Part shown: positions 10,194-12,153 of the stretch, in pieces
How positions within the stretch are numbered: the stretch's first letter is position 1
Layout of the letters: each line of letters opens with the position of its first letter
Assembly: GCA_946540705.1 (NCBI GenBank)
Contig: CAMNJD010000541.1
Location: 1 to 12,153, forward strand
Direction of reading: 5' to 3'
DNA length: 12,153 nt
From: an uncultured Ruminococcus sp.
GTDB taxonomy: Bacteria > Bacillota > Clostridia > Oscillospirales > Ruminococcaceae
Translations under genes and position numbers: made by a program
The notes under the pieces: generated by a model
Database searches by the model: none
The model's input: the letters and a program-made list of their open reading frames with translations, nothing else
What the model was told of the DNA's origin: nothing

Positions 10194-10916
10194 ATGGCCA
10201 GCATCTATACCGACGAGGAACGGGAAACCCGATATATCCGCCTGCGGAAGAAAAAACGCATCTGCGACCGGATCTTTGATATCTGTATGATCGCCGCGCT
10301 CCTGTTCGGGCTGCTGTCGGTCGGCGACACCGGTCAGATTCTGATGGGAGGACTGGGCAGCATCAATTTCGGCATGATCCTGCTGGGACTGTTCGGCCTG
10401 CTTGTCATCGCCGGCGTGGTGATCGCCGTCTACAAAAAGGACTGGCGCATTACTGCGGCCGAGCTGGTTCTGCTTCTTCTGGGCGGCTATTCGATGGCAT
10501 TGACCGAAATCTCGGTTTTCATGCTCGGCGTGATTACTTTCATCACGCTGATCGGAGATGTTCTCTGGCACCGGCTCTCCGAGCAGGAGGGCTTCCCGAC
10601 CTTCGAGATCGGCTACATGGAGGAGAAGGAACGGCAGAAGGCCATGCAGCGCTATGCCGAGAACCGCGCCGTCGCGGCAGGCGTCCGCGCCGAACCTGCA
10701 GCACCGGACGATGTGATGCATGATCTGCTCGATGCAGATACCGATGTGCAGAGCGTCACGCAGAAGCTCTCCGGACAGCACGACCGCTACCGCGATGCAC
10801 AGGCCGTCGAGCACGGCAGAGAACAGTATGTCCCCGGCGTGATGGATACCCTCGAAGCATCTGCCGGACACCGCAATGCGCACGATGAGATAGATGATAT
10901 TCTGGATTCGATGTAA
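10194..10916 (+). CDS. Multi-spanning membrane protein of unknown function with acidic cytoplasmic tail
   Basis: 240 aa; I do not recognise a named family. The N-terminus is charged and basic (about 1-27, RLRKKKR). Four hydrophobic segments follow, at about 28-44, 57-80, 87-104 and 105-125. The remaining roughly 115 residues are hydrophilic. Just after the last membrane segment is LSEQEGFPTF (128-137), closely matched by LSEMDGYPDF at the same place in the next gene's protein. The tail has two short acidic/hydrophobic motifs, MHDLLDAD (175-182) and EIDDILDSM at the very end, which look like docking peptides. The ATG at 10194 is chosen because AGGAGGGG (10180-10187) lies 6 nt upstream; the frame stays open further left but across the promoter. 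The next gene begins 26 bp later, so the two are probably one operon. Its promoter is divergent from rpoBC. Confidence 0.85.
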   Translation: MASIYTDEERETRYIRLRKKKRICDRIFDICMIAALLFGLLSVGDTGQILMGGLGSINFGMILLGLFGLLVIAGVVIAVYKKDWRITAAELVLLLLGGYSMALTEISVFMLGVITFITLIGDVLWHRLSEQEGFPTFEIGYMEEKERQKAMQRYAENRAVAAGVRAEPAAPDDVMHDLLDADTDVQSVTQKLSGQHDRYRDAQAVEHGREQYVPGVMDTLEASAGHRNAHDEIDDILDSM

Positions 10917-10942
10917 TACACAGAAAGGCAGGGAAACAGAAA

Positions 10943-12031
10943 ATGGCAAATCAGGTTGAAAATCCGTTTGAGAATGAACAGCCCAAGATCGTTCATCTGC
11001 AAAAAAGCGAATCGCACTACGAATATTGCCGGATGCAGATGCATGAGATCGAACACACGCACCGCCGCACGTTTATCGCGAATTTTGCGATCTGCATTAT
11101 CGTCTGTATTCTTGCAGTGTTCCGTGTTTATATCGGCGGCTTCGGCATCCTGAGCAAGCCGTACATGGAGCTCGGGAATTCCGATCAGGTCAGCAAATTC
11201 GTCGAAAGCGGTGCATTCCTCGCCGGCGGCATCTTCCAGATCATGATCGGCATGGTCATCATTGTTCTGGGCTATCTGGCATGGGCGAATTTCCATTCGC
11301 TGAACATTATCCTCGAAACATGGTATGCGGTCGTCGGCGTCTCCGGCATCATCAAGGGCGACTACATCACCGGCATCATCGGCGCAGTCGGCGCGGTGTT
11401 CTATTTCTTCTCGCTCCGTGCGATGGGACGGGAGCAGTCGCTCTCCGAAATGGACGGCTATCCCGATTTTCAGGAGAAATTTGATCTGTCCAAATCTGAT
11501 ATCGTCATTCAGACGCTCCTTGCGCATAAGGGCGAGCGCAGAACAAAATCCACGCTGTTCACAACCGACTATTCCCTGCGCAGAAAGAAAAAGAAGAAGA
11601 ACGGCGCTGAGAATGCACCGGATGCAGACCCGGGCAAGGAGCTCGCCGAGATCCTGCAAAAGCACCTCGACGAGAAACGCAGCGGCAGCCCCGATACACA
11701 GGAGCGCGATGCCGCAGTGACCGCAGAGGCAGCGCCGGAGTCCGAAGCTGCCCTCAGCCCTGCGGAGGCAGCTTCCGCAGAGCCGGCTGAGCCGGAAGCA
11801 GAGAACGCCCCCGCCGCGCCTGCCGATGCGCAGGAAGCAAAGGCGGAAGCCGACGCGATCCTCGCGGAGGCAGAGGCCAAGGCAAAGGCCATCCTCGCTG
11901 AAGCACTCGAAAAGGCGCAGGCACTCGAAAAAACGCCCGTGCAGAGCGCGCCCGAGGCAAAGCCTGCCGCTCCGCAGAACAGCGGCAGCGGAAATCCGCA
12001 GCGCAAAAAGAAGAAGAAAAAGCTGGGCTAA
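10943..12031 (+). CDS. Multi-spanning membrane protein of unknown function with Ala/Glu-rich coiled-coil tail
   Basis: 362 aa; family not recognised. Residues 1-42 are a hydrophilic N-terminus. Hydrophobic segments lie at about 43-64, 89-113, 121-137 and 142-158. Then comes LSEMDGYPDF (167-176), shared with the upstream gene's protein. Residues about 177-220 are basic and end in a Lys run (RRKKKKK, 213-219). Residues about 255-295 are an Ala/Pro/Glu-rich linker. Residues about 296-330 are an Ala/Glu/Lys helix with repeated AILAEA units, a probable coiled coil. The protein ends in six Lys plus LG. The start is ATG at 10943, with a modest AAGG/CAGGG site 8-16 nt upstream. It is probably translated from the same mRNA as the preceding gene. 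The matched motif and shared four-segment layout suggest that the two proteins are distant relatives or partners in one membrane complex; that is inference. Confidence 0.88.
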   Translation: MANQVENPFENEQPKIVHLQKSESHYEYCRMQMHEIEHTHRRTFIANFAICIIVCILAVFRVYIGGFGILSKPYMELGNSDQVSKFVESGAFLAGGIFQIMIGMVIIVLGYLAWANFHSLNIILETWYAVVGVSGIIKGDYITGIIGAVGAVFYFFSLRAMGREQSLSEMDGYPDFQEKFDLSKSDIVIQTLLAHKGERRTKSTLFTTDYSLRRKKKKKNGAENAPDADPGKELAEILQKHLDEKRSGSPDTQERDAAVTAEAAPESEAALSPAEAASAEPAEPEAENAPAAPADAQEAKAEADAILAEAEAKAKAILAEALEKAQALEKTPVQSAPEAKPAAPQNSGSGNPQRKKKKKKLG

Positions 12032-12091
12032 TAAAGATTTGGGTGGATTCTCACACAAAAAAAGTGGTTTAGAACGGTTAAATAGAATAAG

Positions 12092-12114
12092 GTATCGCTT
12101 CGCGATGCTATTTT
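12092..12114 (+). terminator. Probable terminator of the membrane-protein operon
   Basis: GTATCGC (12092-12098) pairs with GCGATGC (12102-12108) with one G-T pair and a 3-nt loop. An outer AAATAG (12080-12085) can also pair with CTATTT (12108-12113). It is followed by TATTTT. The tract is short and interrupted, so efficiency is uncertain, but the position 60 bp after the stop codon fits. Confidence 0.6.
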
Positions 12115-12117
12115 GAA

Positions 12118-12150
12118 TGGGGAAAGCAGCCCTACGGGGTACTTTCCCCA
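12118..12150. repeat. Perfect inverted repeat at the right edge
   Basis: TGGGGAAAG (12118-12126) and CTTTCCCCA (12142-12150) form a perfect 9-bp stem, with an inner CCC/GGG stem (12130-12132 and 12136-12138). No T-run is visible before the window ends. It could be a second terminator for the membrane operon, a terminator of a convergent gene, or the end of a dispersed intergenic repeat. Confidence 0.65.
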
Positions 12151-12153
12151 AGC

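Noticed and set aside
10167..10949. 260-codon open frame on the minus strand
   Set aside because: It mirrors the gene at 10194-10916, which has a promoter, a strong ribosome-binding site and clear membrane segments.
10787..12151. 454-codon open frame on the minus strand
   Set aside because: It is antisense to the two membrane-protein genes and rich in Leu, Cys and Arg from inverted Ala/Glu codons. It has no supporting start site.

Overview
This GC-rich window looks like the chromosome of a Gram-positive, Clostridia-type bacterium, most likely an Oscillospiraceae/Ruminococcus-like gut organism. The evidence is: beta and beta-prime subunits that align closely with Firmicutes homologues as I remember them, strong AGGAGG ribosome-binding sites, consensus vegetative promoters with 17-bp spacers, Rho-independent terminators, and a BspA-type leucine-rich-repeat surface protein. 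I cannot assign a species.

Layout, left to right. Bases 1-223 are non-coding, with a perfect 20-bp direct repeat and small inverted repeats. A terminator (about 216-258) ends a minus-strand gene for a secreted, membrane-anchored LRR protein (307-1884). A second terminator hairpin (1906-1941) separates it from rpoC (1960-5730, minus, TTG start), which follows rpoB (5778-9779, minus). The region 9780-10193 has no gene but is dense in signals. It holds a perfect-consensus rpoBC promoter, a strong promoter facing it, a candidate structured RNA of about 130 nt ending at its own terminator, and a third promoter for the rightward genes. Two rightward genes (10194-10916 and 10943-12031) encode multi-spanning membrane proteins of unknown function. 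Terminator-like and hairpin sequence fills the right end.

How the parts relate. rpoB and rpoC form one operon making the catalytic core of RNA polymerase. They lack the usual neighbours on both sides (rplJ-rplL upstream; rpsL-rpsG-fusA downstream). The two rightward membrane proteins look like one operon and share a short motif just after their last membrane segment, so they may act together. The most unusual region is the divergent interval. There the rpoBC promoter and a second consensus-like promoter point at each other with start sites about 30 bp apart, and the opposing transcript appears to be a short, terminated, structured RNA. If real, this could be a local control device for RNA polymerase synthesis. 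That role is inference.

Other points: the beta subunit ends in an 88-residue acidic tail with no Lys or Arg, beta-prime carries an extra five-cysteine cluster, and the rifampicin-binding segment has Pro where Gln is usual.
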